DNA of 64,000 bases. It comes from Streptomyces sp. 71268 (GTDB taxonomy: Bacteria; Actinomycetota; Actinomycetes; Streptomycetales; Streptomycetaceae). The DNA lies in assembly GCF_029392895.1 (NCBI RefSeq), contig NZ_CP114200.1:7384501-7448500 (forward strand). Reading direction: 5' to 3'. The notes beneath the pieces were generated by a model. The model searched no databases and had not been told where the DNA came from. It saw nothing but the letters and a program-made list of their open reading frames with translations. Each line of letters starts with the position of its first letter. Within the stretch, counting starts at the first letter, position 1. Below are positions 1 to 6,728 of the stretch, one piece after another. The position numbers and the translations under genes were made by a program.

Positions 1-2
1 TG

Positions 3-377
3 GACGTGGACGGTTGGACCGTCATGCCGTTCGACTTCGGTGACGGCACGACCGACATGGTGGCCGCCACCAAGTCGGCCGTGGACGGCCTGAAGAACAT
101 CGTGAAGGCCGAGTACGGGCTGAGCGACGACGCCGCCTACCGCAAGGTCGGCTTCTCCTCGATGAACGGCAAGACCGACGTACGGGGTGAGGTCGTCACC
201 CCGGCCGGCTTCCAGGAGATGGTCAACTACGCCAAGCAGCACCACCTGGCACGGGTCAGCTTCTGGGCCGTGAACCGGGACCGGCCGTGCGCGGGTGGCG
301 GCGACGGCGGTTCGTGCAGCGGGATCGACCAGAAGCAGTGGGAGTTCTCCAAGATCCTCGCCGGCTACCAGGGCTGA
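3..377 (+). CDS. Glycoside hydrolase family 18 chitinase, C-terminal fragment
   Basis: The last 124 residues of an exported chitinase whose start lies before the window. The visible part runs from a DGWTVMPFDFG segment, typical of the late strands of the GH18 barrel (D/Y/F near the substrate pocket), to SFWAVNRDRPC, the last barrel strand with the Trp that floors the -1 subsite in this family. The catalytic DxxDxDxE motif would be upstream and cannot be seen. GH18 enzymes hydrolyse chitin beta-1,4 bonds by substrate-assisted catalysis. A GC-rich hairpin follows the stop. The family call is fairly secure from the barrel-end motifs; the substrate is inferred from family. Confidence 0.8.
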   Translation, partial: DVDGWTVMPFDFGDGTTDMVAATKSAVDGLKNIVKAEYGLSDDAAYRKVGFSSMNGKTDVRGEVVTPAGFQEMVNYAKQHHLARVSFWAVNRDRPCAGGGDGGSCSGIDQKQWEFSKILAGYQG

Positions 378-432
378 TCCGAGCCCGTCCGCGAGCCGCC
401 CGGGCCCTGTGCCCGGCGGCCCGCGGGCGTAC

Positions 433-467
433 GGGCCCGGGTCGCACCAGGGGCGTGGCCCGGGCCC
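433..467. terminator. Hairpin between convergent genes
   Basis: A perfect 9-bp inverted repeat (GGGCCCGGG / CCCGGGCCC) with a 17-nt loop lies between the chitinase stop and the end of the convergent gene at 468. There is no T tract on either side, as is usual for actinobacterial terminators. A bidirectional terminator role is inferred from position. Confidence 0.45.
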
Positions 468-896
468 TCACCGTAAGCGCGCGACGTCGGCCGCGCCCCC
501 GGGCGCGGCCGGCGCGTGCGGCACCACGACGATCTGCACCGCGTCCTCGTAGAGCACGCGCCCCGGGTCGGTCGAGCTGAGCCGCACCCACCCGACCCCG
601 TGCGCCGTCAGGATCTCCAGATAGCCGTCGACCCGCTCGATGAGATGGCGGGCCGAACTCCTGAACCAGGCGACGGCCGTCGGATGCCGCTCGCGGTCGT
701 ACACCGACGTGTCGACGTGCGAGGGGTTGGTGTACGCGGCGTCGTACCAGGCGTTGGACGTCCGCCGGAAGCGCTCCTGCTCGGCGGTCAGCCTGCCCTC
801 GCGCGCCAGCCCGTTGACGAGTACGAAGACGCCGGGATAGGCGCCGCGCTCGTTGCGGGCCGTGCCCTGGAACCGTACGTACCGACCGTCCGACAC
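468..896 (-). CDS. Conserved hypothetical protein (142 aa)
   Basis: A soluble protein of 142 aa with no domain that I recognise. I chose GTG 896 because a GGGGGG-type ribosome site sits just upstream; the longer reading frame adds 38 low-complexity residues. The body begins VSDGRYVRFQGTARNERG and has a well-mixed, protein-like composition with charged and aromatic residues (YDAAYTNPSHVDTSVYD), ending in a hydrophobic strand VQIVVVPHAP. It faces the chitinase gene and is not clearly part of an operon. No signal peptide or membrane segment is seen. Function unknown. Confidence 0.6.
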   Translation of the reverse strand: MSDGRYVRFQGTARNERGAYPGVFVLVNGLAREGRLTAEQERFRRTSNAWYDAAYTNPSHVDTSVYDRERHPTAVAWFRSSARHLIERVDGYLEILTAHGVGWVRLSSTDPGRVLYEDAVQIVVVPHAPAAPGGAADVARLR

Positions 897-1208
897 TGCC
901 CTGCCCCCCGCCGTGGCCGTCGCCGCAACCGCCCTGGCTGCCGGTGGCCGCCTCGGATGATGCCACCCCACCGCCCGGCCCGGCCACGCCCCGGCCCTTA
1001 GAAGCGGCACGCCGTGGCGCGGGGTGACCTGGACGGGGGCGCGCTGCTTGGCCGGCTGTGGCGTGGCGCGCCGAGCCGCCGCCGCTGCCCGATCGGGCAG
1101 CCAGTGCTGCCCGGCTCCGCCGGGAGCTGACCTGGACGCGGAGCCGGCCGGCGCTCACGCTGGAGGGCGACAGGACGCCGGGTGGGGGACGCCCCGAGGG
1201 AGCCGACG

Positions 1209-2084
1209 ATGCGCCGACACGAGCATGAGCACGACCACGAGCACCACGAGGCCGGCGCGCGCGACGCGGCGGCCGAGGCCCACGAGCGGGCCCGCACCCC
1301 GCACGTCCTGCGGGCCGCCGTCGCCGGCCGTACCGACGTCATCGGCCGCGCCGGCATGGCGACCCTGCAACGCGCCGTAGGCAACAGCGTCGCGCGCACC
1401 CTGGTCCAGCGCAGGGCGACCGGCGATGACGAGGCGGCCGAGGCGCGCGAAGAGGCCTCGGAGCAGCCGCGTTCGTCGGTGCACGACGTGGTGTCGTCGG
1501 GCGGCGGTCAGGCCCTGGACCCGGAGACGCGCACCGACATGGAGGCCCGGCTCGGCGCCGACTTCTCCGACGTGCGGGTGCACACCGACGCGGCGGCGCA
1601 CGACTCGGCGAAGGAGGTCGGCGCCCACGCGTACACCGTCGGCAACAACGTCGTCTTCCAGCGCGACGCCTACGACACGTCCTCGCGGCAGGGCCGCACG
1701 ATGCTCGCCCACGAGCTGACGCACGTCGTCCAGCAACGCTCCGGGCCCGTCGACGGCGCCGAGGCGCCCGGCGGCATCCGGGTGAGCGACCCGGGGGACC
1801 GCTTCGAGCAGGAGGCCGCCAGCACCGCCGAGCGGGTCATGGCGGAGCCGCCGGCACCCACCCCCGAGCCGGCCGGGTCCGGCGCCCCCCAACCGGCCGA
1901 GTCCGTCACGCCGCGGCCGGCGGCCACTCCCACGGCTCCGGCGGCCGTCCAGCTCTCGGCCGCGCCCGCCGTACAGCGCGCCGCCGACGAGGGCGAGGAC
2001 GAGGAACCGGCGGACGTGCAGGGCGCGTTCGTGCAGCGGGCCGAGAAGAAGCCGGAGGAAGAGGAGGAGACCCCGCCCGAGTAG
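1209..2084 (+). CDS. DUF4157 (eCIS-core) protein with HELTH motif
   Basis: A 291-aa protein. ATG 1209 is preferred over GTG 1182 because GAGGGAG lies 7 nt before it. Layout: a His-rich N-terminus (HEHEHDHEHH) that could bind metal; LQRAVGNSVARTLVQR at about 53-68; the DUF4157 domain at about 90-180 with HELTH at 168-172, the zinc-metallopeptidase-like signature of this family; then a disordered Pro/Ala tail with more VQR motifs and an acidic end. DUF4157 proteins are strongly associated with extracellular/cytoplasmic contractile injection systems, where they are thought to be cargo or cargo-linked. Here it lies about 2 kb from the CIS cluster, separated by an unrelated OYE/MerR pair. Whether the HELTH site is catalytic is not known from sequence. 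Confidence 0.9.
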   Translation: MRRHEHEHDHEHHEAGARDAAAEAHERARTPHVLRAAVAGRTDVIGRAGMATLQRAVGNSVARTLVQRRATGDDEAAEAREEASEQPRSSVHDVVSSGGGQALDPETRTDMEARLGADFSDVRVHTDAAAHDSAKEVGAHAYTVGNNVVFQRDAYDTSSRQGRTMLAHELTHVVQQRSGPVDGAEAPGGIRVSDPGDRFEQEAASTAERVMAEPPAPTPEPAGSGAPQPAESVTPRPAATPTAPAAVQLSAAPAVQRAADEGEDEEPADVQGAFVQRAEKKPEEEEETPPE

Positions 2085-2129
2085 GGCGCCACCCGGCCCC
2101 TGGGCCTCGCGCGCTGGTCTCGCCCGCGG

Positions 2130-3200
2130 TCAGCCAGCGAGGGGCGGGTAGTCGATGTACCCCCGGTCGCCGCCCTGGTAGTACGTCTCGACATAGGCCT
2201 CGCGCAGCGCCGCCCCGCGCCGGAACCGCTCCACCAGATCCGGGTTGCCGATGAAGGCGCGGCCGTAGCCGATGAGATCCATGCCCTGGGAGAGCCAGTA
2301 CTCGCCGCGCTCCCGGTCAGCCTGCGGGCCCACGATGCCCGCGGACGGGTTCATGATGTACGTGTGCGGCCACGCCTTGCGCAGCGCGGCGGTGAGCTCC
2401 AGGTCGGCGGAGTTCAGGGTGTGCACGTAGGTGACGCCGATCCTGGCGAGTTCCCGGTACAGCGCCGTGTACAGCTCGGCGACCTCGCTCTCCTCGACGT
2501 CCCAGATGGTGCCGGCGGGGGAGAGGCGGATGCCGACCCGGTCCGCGCCGATGGCGTCCACGACCGCCTCGGCGACCTCGACGGCGAACCGGATACGACC
2601 GGTGACCGAGCCCCCGTACGCGTCGGTGCGCTGGTTGACGTTCGAGGACAGGAACTGCTGGATGAGATAGCCGTTGGCGCCGTGCAGTTCGATGCCGTCG
2701 AAGCCGGCGTCCACCGCGCGCCGTGCCGCGTCCGCGAACGCCGCGACCTCGCCCGCCACCTCGCTGGTCGCCAGGGCGCGCGGGACGGGCGCGGGCAGCC
2801 TCCCCCGAGGCCCGGTGAACAGCTCGGCCTCCAGCCGCACGGCGGACGGCGCCACGGGACGGAACCCCGCGACCGCCTCGTGCCCCACCCGCCCGGCGTG
2901 CATGAGCTGGGCGAAGATCCGCCCGCCGGCCGTGTGCACGGCCTCGGTCACCGGCCGCCAGGCGGCGACCTGTTCGTCGTTGTGCAGCCCCGGTGTGTAC
3001 GGGTTCGACTGCCCTTGCAGACTCGGCTGCACGCCCTCGCTGACGAGCAGCCCGGCACTGGCGCGCTGGGCGTAGTACGTTGCCGTGGACGGCGTCGGCA
3101 GCCCGTCGACGGTCGCCCGCGCCCGGGACATCGGGGCCATCACGATGCGGTTGGGAAGCGTGCGTCCGCCGAGCTGGTAACTGTCGAACAGGCTGGTCAT
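2130..3200 (-). CDS. Old Yellow Enzyme family NADH:flavin oxidoreductase
   Basis: A 356-aa FMN-dependent alkene reductase of the OYE family, which uses NAD(P)H to reduce activated C=C bonds. ATG 3200 has GGAGA upstream and starts MTSLFDSYQLGG as usual. Visible family features are NRIVMAPMSRARA near the N-terminus, the active-site pair H173/N176 in HGANGYLIQQF, NQRTDAYGGS for FMN and substrate, and the phosphate-binding end GYGRAFIGNPDL. It is transcribed divergently from a MerR regulator and has a MerR-type promoter with a 20-bp spacer, so induction by an electrophile or redox signal is likely. The physiological substrate cannot be told from sequence. Confidence 0.95.
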   Translation of the reverse strand: MTSLFDSYQLGGRTLPNRIVMAPMSRARATVDGLPTPSTATYYAQRASAGLLVSEGVQPSLQGQSNPYTPGLHNDEQVAAWRPVTEAVHTAGGRIFAQLMHAGRVGHEAVAGFRPVAPSAVRLEAELFTGPRGRLPAPVPRALATSEVAGEVAAFADAARRAVDAGFDGIELHGANGYLIQQFLSSNVNQRTDAYGGSVTGRIRFAVEVAEAVVDAIGADRVGIRLSPAGTIWDVEESEVAELYTALYRELARIGVTYVHTLNSADLELTAALRKAWPHTYIMNPSAGIVGPQADRERGEYWLSQGMDLIGYGRAFIGNPDLVERFRRGAALREAYVETYYQGGDRGYIDYPPLAG

Positions 3201-3246
3201 GACGGGTCTCCGAGCTGGTCGATGAAGCGTGGTGCGGTCGTGGGTT

Positions 3247-3278
3247 ACGCTAAAACCTGACACTGACGTCAGAGGCAA
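3247..3278 (-). promoter_or_regulatory. MerR-type promoter/operator for the OYE gene
   Basis: Read on the minus strand: TTGCCT (-35), 20-nt spacer, TAGCGT (-10). The long spacer is the hallmark of MerR-activated promoters, and it contains the perfect palindrome CTGACGTCAG (3263-3272). It lies between the divergent MerR and OYE genes. A very similar arrangement recurs at 47599-47630. Assignment is from pattern and context only. Confidence 0.55.
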
Positions 3279-3335
3279 CTCTTGTGAGCAGGACCACAGG
3301 GCCACGGGTTCGGGGCCCGGGGAGGCGTGGACTCC

Positions 3336-3764
3336 ATGCGTATCGGCGAGCTGGCGCGGCGGACCGGCGTGAGCGTGCGATCGCTGCGCTACTACGAGGA
3401 GCAGCACCTGCTCCCGGCGGTGCGCTCGACCAGCGGGCAGCGGCAGTACCCGGAATCCGCGGTCGGCCGCGTCGAGTTGATCCAGCAGCTCTACGCCGCG
3501 GGCCTGTCCAGCAAGACGATCCTGGGCATCATGCCGTGCATGGTCACGGGCGAGGTGACGCCCATGCTGCTCGACCGCCTCACGGGCGAACGGGACCGCA
3601 TCGACCAGCAGATCGCCGGCCTGACGAGCACCCGCGACCGGCTGGACGCCATCATCTCCGCCTCAAGTGACCTCATGAGCAGGGGCGAGCGCTGCACCAC
3701 ACACGGCCTCCTGCCCGGCGAGCACCTGCACGACCTGTGCTCGTCCGCCTCAACGGTCAAGTAG
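3336..3764 (+). CDS. MerR family transcriptional regulator
   Basis: A 142-aa regulator. ATG 3336 is chosen because GGAGG lies 10 nt upstream; GTG 3327 would leave almost no spacing. The N-terminal winged helix-turn-helix is MRIGELARRTGVSVRSLRYYEEQHLL with wing residues RQYPESAV, then a dimerising helix LTGERDRIDQQIAGLTSTRDRL. The tail contains two cysteines (RCTTHG, HDLCSS) that could sense a ligand or redox change, but this is inference. It is divergent from the OYE gene and likely activates it by untwisting the 20-bp-spaced promoter. Confidence 0.93.
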   Translation: MRIGELARRTGVSVRSLRYYEEQHLLPAVRSTSGQRQYPESAVGRVELIQQLYAAGLSSKTILGIMPCMVTGEVTPMLLDRLTGERDRIDQQIAGLTSTRDRLDAIISASSDLMSRGERCTTHGLLPGEHLHDLCSSASTVK

Positions 3765-3865
3765 GCGTAACCGCAAGCCAGTTGACGGCACGTCAGGCCT
3801 GCGGTCTCGACCAACCCTCGCGACGCCCGCGCCCGTGCTCCCGACCGCCCCCGGCCCTCTGACCC

Positions 3866-5389
3866 TCAGTCCTCGGCCGGTGCGTCGGCGACCAGGGAGC
3901 CACCCAGGAACAGCGACTCGGAACACTGGGTCGGCCGAGGCGCCTTGACCGGCTTGCCCACCTCGCGGCAGCTCACGGAGATACTGATCCTGCTCTTGGC
4001 GGGTACCTGGATCGGCGTGACGAAGTGGTAGTCCGAGTCGCGGAAGTTCTCAAGCGCCAGGTTGAGGATCTGCCCGTCCTGGCTGGAGACGGTCAGCGTC
4101 CCGGCGTCGCCCTGCGGGTTCTGCACCACGATGTCGGTGAGCGCGAACGTCTTGCCCTCGGGCACCGTGTAGGCGTCCCGCGTGGTGGAGGAGCCGCCCA
4201 CCGCGTCGCGCACCTGCACGCGGGCGCTCTTCGGCGCGGCCGGGCCGCCCGGTTCGCCGGGCTTGCCGCTCCCGCCGCCATTGCCGTTGCCCGCCGTGTT
4301 GCCCTGGCTGCCGCCACCGTTCCGGCCGCCGTTCTGGCCCGCGCCGCCGGTGTTGCCGGCGGTGCTCCCGCCGTTGGCGCCGCCGCCGGTCGCCTCGCCC
4401 CCGTTGGCCCCGCCACCGGTCGCGCCGGCCGTGTCGCCGCCCTGCCCCGGGGGCCTGTCGCCCTGCTCGCCGTTCTTGTTCTCGTCGATCGCCGACTCGA
4501 TCGCCTCCGGCGTGATGGCCTCCCGGGCCGCCGACCGCACGGTGGGCCGCAGCAGCGAGTACCAGAGCCCGGCCAACACGCCCACCAGCAGCACCGCGAC
4601 GATCAGCGCGCGGGGTAACCAGTGCGGCAGGATGGCCTGCTGTTCGTACGAGCCGTCCACCACCACCGGCGCGTGCGGCGCGGCGGCGTCGACGCCCTCC
4701 GCGCCCCGCGCCGTGGCCACGACCTGGAACGGATGGGTGATCGGTGCGCCGCGCCACAGCCGGTTCGTGGGGCGCACCGCGATCTGCGCGAACTTCGCCT
4801 GGCCGGGCGGGATGGTCAGCTCGGCCGGCTCGAAGGTCACCTTGGCCCGCTCCGTGCCCTCCTGGGTGGCCAGGTCCAGCGTCAGCGGGGTGTTGCCCAG
4901 GTTGTCGACGGCCAGCTTGTGCCGACCGCGCCAGGGGCTGTGCGAGGAACGCGGCACGAGCTCGGCGGTGACCTCGGCGAACGGCAGGATGGTGATGGTC
5001 CGTTCGGGCACCTGGGTGTGCTCGGTGTCATTGGTCGGAATCACCCGCAGACCGAGCGGCATCGGGCCCGCGGAGATCCGCGGACTCCGCGGCGGGCGCA
5101 GCGACAACGTGGCGGTGCCCGATGCGCCGGGGTAGAGAGACAGCGCCGCTGGTTCTACTGTGACCCAGGCGGCACAAGGCCCGACCACCTCGAATCGGAA
5201 CTCCTCAACGGTGGTTCCCGAGTTGAGTACCTGTACGGGGAGATCGGCCTCGCCGCCGGGCTGAACGGAGACGGGCGAGTCGTCCAAGCTGGCCGAAACA
5301 CTCATGCCCGGACGGTACGGCGTGCCGCACAGGACAGGAGTGGCCGAGCAGGAACACTTTCGGGCAGAACCAGGTTCGCTCTGAGCCAT
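3866..5389 (-). CDS. Membrane-anchored Ig-like-domain protein of the CIS locus
   Basis: A 507-aa protein; ATG 5389 is preceded by GGAAGG. After an N-terminal stretch come two beta-rich Ig-like/COG1470-type domains at about 30-265 (SLDDSPVSVQPGGEADLPVQ, then a second LAVDNLGNTPLTLDLA repeat), one transmembrane helix at about 275-297 (ALIVAVLLVGVLAGLWYSLL), a Gly/Asn/Gln-rich linker, and a C-terminal beta domain with two cysteines (SCREVGK, PTQCSES). With no N-terminal signal peptide, the Ig-like part is probably cytoplasmic and the C-terminal domain outside. Such 'hydrolytic protein' annotations lie beside Streptomyces CIS genes, but no catalytic site is visible. It is divergent from the LuxR-type gene. 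A role linking particles to the membrane is only inferred. Confidence 0.75.
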   Translation of the reverse strand: MAQSEPGSARKCSCSATPVLCGTPYRPGMSVSASLDDSPVSVQPGGEADLPVQVLNSGTTVEEFRFEVVGPCAAWVTVEPAALSLYPGASGTATLSLRPPRSPRISAGPMPLGLRVIPTNDTEHTQVPERTITILPFAEVTAELVPRSSHSPWRGRHKLAVDNLGNTPLTLDLATQEGTERAKVTFEPAELTIPPGQAKFAQIAVRPTNRLWRGAPITHPFQVVATARGAEGVDAAAPHAPVVVDGSYEQQAILPHWLPRALIVAVLLVGVLAGLWYSLLRPTVRSAAREAITPEAIESAIDENKNGEQGDRPPGQGGDTAGATGGGANGGEATGGGANGGSTAGNTGGAGQNGGRNGGGSQGNTAGNGNGGGSGKPGEPGGPAAPKSARVQVRDAVGGSSTTRDAYTVPEGKTFALTDIVVQNPQGDAGTLTVSSQDGQILNLALENFRDSDYHFVTPIQVPAKSRISISVSCREVGKPVKAPRPTQCSESLFLGGSLVADAPAED

Positions 5390-5527
5390 CGGTTCCTTCC
5401 CGGGTGAGGAACAGCGCGGGTAAGGGAAAGAGCGCCACATCTGGGGGTGGCACAACGACGCACCTGAGGGGTGGCGCGGGTTCCGTTTGTGTCAGGTCCA
5501 TGGCAGATAGGGGGGCGGGAGAGCGAT

Positions 5528-6166
5528 ATGCATCCGGCGAGCGCGGAGCGCATCCTGGTGGACCTTCGAGCACAGGATCCGGTGTCCCAGGCGGGCGTGG
5601 CCAGCCAGCTCCGTACCAGACCAGAGGTACGGATCGTCGACCCAGCGGGGACCGAGGACGCGCAGGTGGTCCTCGTGGTGGTCGACCTCATCGACGACGA
5701 GGTGCTGAGCCTGCTGCGGCAACTCCAACGCACCGGCACGGCCCGCGGCGTGCTGGTCACCACGCACATCGACGAACAGCAGCTGGTCAGCGCCGCCGAG
5801 TGCGGCTTCGTCGGCGTCATCCGGCGCACCGAGGCGACGCCCGAGCGCCTGGTGCAGGTCATCGCGGCGGTGGCCAAGGGCGAGGGACACGTGCCGGCCG
5901 ACCTGCTCGGCACCCTGCTCGCCCAGGTCGGCCGCCTCCAGGGGGAGGTGCTCGGCCCGCGCGGGCTCAACTTCACCGGGCTCTCCGCACGCGAGATCGA
6001 GGTCCTGCGGCTGGTCGCCGAGGGGTACGACACCGCCGACATCGCGCTCAAGCTCGCCTACTCCGAGCGCACCATCAAGAACGTCCTGCACGCGGTGATG
6101 ACCCGGCTCAACCTCCGCAACCGCTCGCACGCGGTGGCGTACGCGCTCCGCCAGGGCCTGATCTGA
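5528..6166 (+). CDS. LuxR/NarL-type transcriptional regulator
   Basis: A 212-aa regulator starting at ATG 5528 after GGGAGAG. The N-terminal half resembles a receiver domain (VVLVVVDLIDDEVLSLL, GVLVTTHIDEQQLVSAAECG), but the usual acidic pocket and phosphoacceptor pattern is not clear, so it may be an atypical receiver. The C-terminal LuxR helix-turn-helix is well formed: GLSAREIEVLRLVAEGYDT followed by YSERTIKNVLHAVMTRL. It sits at the head of the CIS cluster and is divergent from the Ig-like membrane protein, so it is the natural candidate regulator of the locus. A LuxR-type gene occupies the same position in related Streptomyces CIS loci, as far as I recall. Confidence 0.88.
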   Translation: MHPASAERILVDLRAQDPVSQAGVASQLRTRPEVRIVDPAGTEDAQVVLVVVDLIDDEVLSLLRQLQRTGTARGVLVTTHIDEQQLVSAAECGFVGVIRRTEATPERLVQVIAAVAKGEGHVPADLLGTLLAQVGRLQGEVLGPRGLNFTGLSAREIEVLRLVAEGYDTADIALKLAYSERTIKNVLHAVMTRLNLRNRSHAVAYALRQGLI

Positions 6167-6289
6167 CGCGCCACCACCGGGCCGCGCGCCCGTAGTTCGC
6201 ACCCTCGCACGCGCGCGCCGGCGTGCCCTCGCGGGCGTGCGGGATGAGTGGCGCGCGACCAGCAACCCTGTTCGCTGCGGCTGCGACCC

Positions 6290-6560
6290 TGTGGTGTCAC
6301 CCGTGTCGCTGAGGCGGCTGTGCGGGTTGTGCGACGTGTTCAGGCTGTGGTGGTTGTGGTGGCTGCGCCGACTGTGACGGGTGGCTGCGCTGACTGTGAC
6401 AGGTGGTGGTGACGGGGTGGCCGCGATGGCTGCGACAGGTGGTGGTGATGGATGGCCGAGATGACGGTGAGCCTGGACTGTGAATCGTGTCTGGCTGTGC
6501 GGGTGACGGTGGCTGGGACCGTGGTGAACCCCGGGGTGGCTGAGGCCCGGGTGGTGCCGG
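6290..6560. repeat. G/T-skewed degenerate repeats in the 6167-6728 intergenic gap
   Basis: The 560-bp gap before the VWA gene holds a G+T-biased plus strand with loosely repeated units such as GACAGGTGGTGGTGA (twice, with variations) and GGCTGCG. No coding frame here looks like a protein. It may be a decayed coding region or a structured leader; I see nothing more specific. Confidence 0.35.
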
Positions 6561-6728
6561 GTGGGTGGGTGCTCCCGTGGGGTGGCCCGTCGCGCTGCCC
6601 CTTCGGGCAGGCGCCGTACCCGAAGGGCTGGCTCGGTCCCCGCTGTCGGGCGTGGGCGCGCGGGTGAGGCTGGAGCCCGGCGCGCGGGCCAGGGCGCGGA
6701 CAAGGCTGGCCGGGCGTACCGACGCGGC

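Noticed and set aside
6452..6667. A 71-aa frame before the VWA gene
   Set aside because: Lies in the skewed repeat region, no ribosome site, low-complexity content.
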